Source of the DNA: Rhodoplanes sp963840055
Lineage (GTDB): Bacteria; Pseudomonadota; Alphaproteobacteria; Rhizobiales; Xanthobacteraceae
Assembly (NCBI GenBank): GCA_963840055.1
Contig: CAWIXM010000031.1
Location: 1 to 64,000, forward strand
Reading direction: 5' to 3'
DNA: 64,000 nt
In this document: positions 62,519-64,000 of the stretch, piece by piece
Numbering within the stretch: the stretch's first letter is position 1
Layout: each line of letters begins with the position of its first letter
Program-made: the position numbers and the translations under genes
The notes under the pieces: generated by a model
The model's database searches: none
The model's input: only the letters and a program-made list of their open reading frames with translations
Told to the model about the DNA's origin: nothing

Positions 62519-63403
62519 ATGAGCCAAGCCACCCCTGCGACCGACGTTCGCGCCATTACCGAAAGGATCCTCGGGGTCCGGGCTTCGGTTCCGCGCGAAC
62601 GCGCCGCGCTCGTGGCGGTCAGCGGCATCGACGGATGCGGCAAGGGGTGGCTGGCCCGGCAGATTGTCGATGACCTCCAGGCTCGGGCCGTAAACGCCGC
62701 CAATATCAACATCGATGGATGGCTGAATCTTCCCGACAAGCGGTTCGGCGACAAAAATCCTGCCGAGCACTTTTACCTGCATGCGATAAGATTCGACGAG
62801 ATGTTTTCGCAGCTTGTGTTGCCGCTACGCGATCACCGCTCGATCCGTGTCGAGGCGGACTTCGCGGAAGAAACCGCCACGACGTACCGCAAGCAAACTT
62901 ACGAATTCGCAGACACCGATGTCATCGTGCTGGAAGGAATTTATCTGCTGAAAAAGGCGTTTCGTAAGTACTACGACTTTTCAGTATGGATCGACTGCAG
63001 TTTTACAAGGGCGTTGGAGCGAGCCACCGCGCGCGGACAAGAGGGGCTATCGCCGGCCGATACGATTCGCGCATATGAGACGATCTATTTTCCTGCGCAG
63101 AAGATTCATTTCCAGCGCGACGATCCGAAAAGCGCCGCAACGATGATCCTCGACAAAAAGAAAGGTCAGAGGCGCGCCATATCCCGGCCTGCGCTGAGGC
63201 AGAACAACCTCCACAGCGCACGTCTCGCTAGGACCGGGCTAGCGGCTAGAGCATTTTCCGGCGAAGTGGGAACCGGTTCGCCGCAGAAAATGCGGCCACT
63301 AAAGGAAAACAAGAGCGAATTCCGATTCCACCGGAACGGAATTCGCTCTAGCGCGATAATCCTCGCTTCAAATCATCGAGGGTCAGTGCCGGCACGATGG
63401 TGA
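62519..63403 (+). CDS. uridine-kinase-like P-loop kinase with aberrant C-terminus
   Basis: 294 residues from ATG 62519, with GGGGAGCATGA ahead. P-loop variant AVSGIDGCGKGWLARQIVDD (GxDGxGKG rather than GxSGSGK), DVIVLEGIYLLKKAF and YDFSVWIDCSFTRALERATA, as in uridine/phosphoribulokinase relatives. Residues after about 220 read through the dispersed repeat (SGEVGTGSPQKMRPLKEN, FRFHRNGIRSS) and are not family-like, so the true stop was probably lost or replaced by repeat insertion. Role unknown; not clearly part of the methyl-transfer operon (234-bp gap). Confidence 0.75.
   Translation: MSQATPATDVRAITERILGVRASVPRERAALVAVSGIDGCGKGWLARQIVDDLQARAVNAANINIDGWLNLPDKRFGDKNPAEHFYLHAIRFDEMFSQLVLPLRDHRSIRVEADFAEETATTYRKQTYEFADTDVIVLEGIYLLKKAFRKYYDFSVWIDCSFTRALERATARGQEGLSPADTIRAYETIYFPAQKIHFQRDDPKSAATMILDKKKGQRRAISRPALRQNNLHSARLARTGLAARAFSGEVGTGSPQKMRPLKENKSEFRFHRNGIRSSAIILASNHRGSVPARW
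63251..63349. repeat. Rhizobiales dispersed hairpin repeat
   Basis: Two stem-loops in tandem. First: GCATTTTCCGGCGAA ... TTCGCCGCAGAAAATGC (63251-63293). Second: AGAGCGAATTCCG / CGGAATTCGCTCT with perfect 13-bp arms (63312-63324 and 63337-63349). The sequence GCATTTTCCRGCGAAGTGG is a well-known dispersed repeat in Bradyrhizobiaceae and relatives. It lies between convergent genes and can serve as a bidirectional terminator. It forms the end of the kinase frame and contains the stop of the next gene. Confidence 0.75.
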
Positions 63404-63620
63404 TGGCGGCATCGAGTGCGGCAAACATCGGCTCGTTAAGTTGAGGCAGCCGCGCCTGATCGGTCTCCTCAAAAAAGATGTATCCGGCGCGTTCGCCGTC
63501 GATGACGGTGAAGTATGCCGCTTCAGCGTTCGTCGCCTTGACGAGGCTTTCGATCGCCCGTCCCATTGTTCCATCCTTGGCTGCCTCATTGCCGCGCTCA
63601 ACCGGAATGGTGAATTTCAT
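63348..63620 (-). CDS. conserved hypothetical protein
   Basis: 90 residues from ATG 63620 (an ATG 12 bp upstream is also possible). MKFTIPVERGNEAAKDGTMG, AIESLVKATNAEAAYFTVID, GERAGYIFFEETDQARLPQL, NEPMFAALDAAITIVPALTL. Resembles a ferredoxin-like small family widely seen in alphaproteobacteria with unknown function. The stop lies in the hairpin repeat. Single gene. Confidence 0.7.
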   Translation of the reverse strand: MKFTIPVERGNEAAKDGTMGRAIESLVKATNAEAAYFTVIDGERAGYIFFEETDQARLPQLNEPMFAALDAAITIVPALTLDDLKRGLSR

Positions 63621-63632
63621 CATCAGCCGCAT

Positions 63633-64000
63633 AGTCGATCCCTCCTCGATCTTGCGTGGAAATGTGGTCGGTCGACTCTGCTCGGTCCGAATTGTTGCGC
63701 TGCAGCGACCCGGCGCTGAGCGCCAAGTGCGGCCCTGTTGGCGGACCGTAATCCTGCGCCACCAACCGCGGGGAGCAATCCTGGGAGTTAGAGCGGAATG
63801 CCGCCCGCGGTGGGGCGTGCACGAGCGGATATCGATATTTGCCGTGGTTTTCGGTTTTTTTGACCTCGATCAATCTCGATCGCTGATTCAGTTACAGGAT
63901 GTCACCGAACATTGGCATGAAAGTATCTCCCGATGCCAATTGATTGCACCCAAGCCTCCGATCCAATCTGCGGCCTGTTCGAATCCGCCACAGGTGGGTA
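63633..64000. other. right-edge region without supported genes
   Basis: 368 bp. A minus-strand frame at 63598-63873 overlaps the preceding gene and has no protein-like features. The last 60 bases contain a GTTCGAATCC box that resembles a tRNA T-loop but no tRNA can be folded. No terminator or promoter recognised. Confidence 0.4.

Noticed and set aside
63940..64000. Possible tRNA at the right edge
   Set aside because: GTTCGAATCC resembles a T-loop, but no acceptor, D or anticodon arm can be formed in the visible sequence.

Overview
The window looks like a chromosome segment of a GC-rich alphaproteobacterium of the Hyphomicrobiales (Bradyrhizobiaceae/Xanthobacteraceae type). The support is the codon use, an initiator tRNA with a C1xA72 mismatch, Rhizobiales-type small conserved proteins, dispersed hairpin repeats, and SPOR-tailed DacA, TspO, CHAD and MgtC genes. 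No taxonomic search could be run.

Layout. 1-8.0 kb: an insertion-sequence graveyard (IS630 transposase running off the left edge, chimeric IS630/IS5 fragments, an ISAs1 remnant, IS21 istA with a truncated istB) surrounding a D-Ala-D-Ala carboxypeptidase. 8.07-34.4 kb: a defective lambdoid (HK97-type head) prophage, nearly all on the minus strand. Read right to left it has a CI-like repressor and Cro/excisionase-like genes, RecB-like nuclease, an SSB-like protein, primase-helicase, iteron-like repeats, RuvC-like resolvase, accessory cargo, then small and large terminase, portal, S49 protease, capsid and head-tail connectors. It stops at the istB stump: most tail genes, lysis genes and an integrase are absent. 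The cargo is a roughly 1211-residue membrane-anchored alpha/beta-hydrolase + STAND-like P-loop NTPase + TPR-like protein interrupted two codons after its start by an IS30 element, a ParB-methyltransferase fusion, a DUF488 gene overlapping an unknown gene, and a DUF3489 gene.

34.5-45.2 kb: host genes, mostly housekeeping or small conserved proteins (ACP-like protein without its serine, FmdB zinc ribbon, SNase-like nuclease, RecD2 helicase, metallo-beta-lactamase-fold protein, FGE-like protein, DUF2161, TspO, tRNA-fMet, CHAD, MgtC). 45.4-51.2 kb: a branched-chain-amino-acid-type ABC transporter whose binding-protein gene carries a second same-length IS30 copy, a nonsense codon and a frameshift, while both permeases and both ATPases are intact.

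52.3-62.3 kb: a catabolic island of two divergent operons. Leftward: amidohydrolase, MarR regulator, a tiny ORF and two cupins. Rightward: a MetV-MetF fusion, a corrinoid protein, a UroD-family methyltransferase, a MetH-activation-like protein, a RACo-type reductive activator and a methyltetrahydrofolate:corrinoid methyltransferase. Together the rightward genes could take a methyl group from an unidentified donor through Co(I) corrinoid to tetrahydrofolate and oxidise it as methylene-THF, with RACo repairing oxidised cobalt. A perfect 16-bp palindrome overlapping a TTGACA box lies between the operons and is a good MarR operator candidate. The nearby ABC transporter may have imported the substrate (inference). 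62.5-64 kb: a uridine-kinase-like gene running into a Rhizobiales hairpin repeat, a conserved small protein and an empty right end.

Six genes carry apparent single-base frameshifts, several in short C or G runs; sequencing error should be excluded before calling them pseudogenes.
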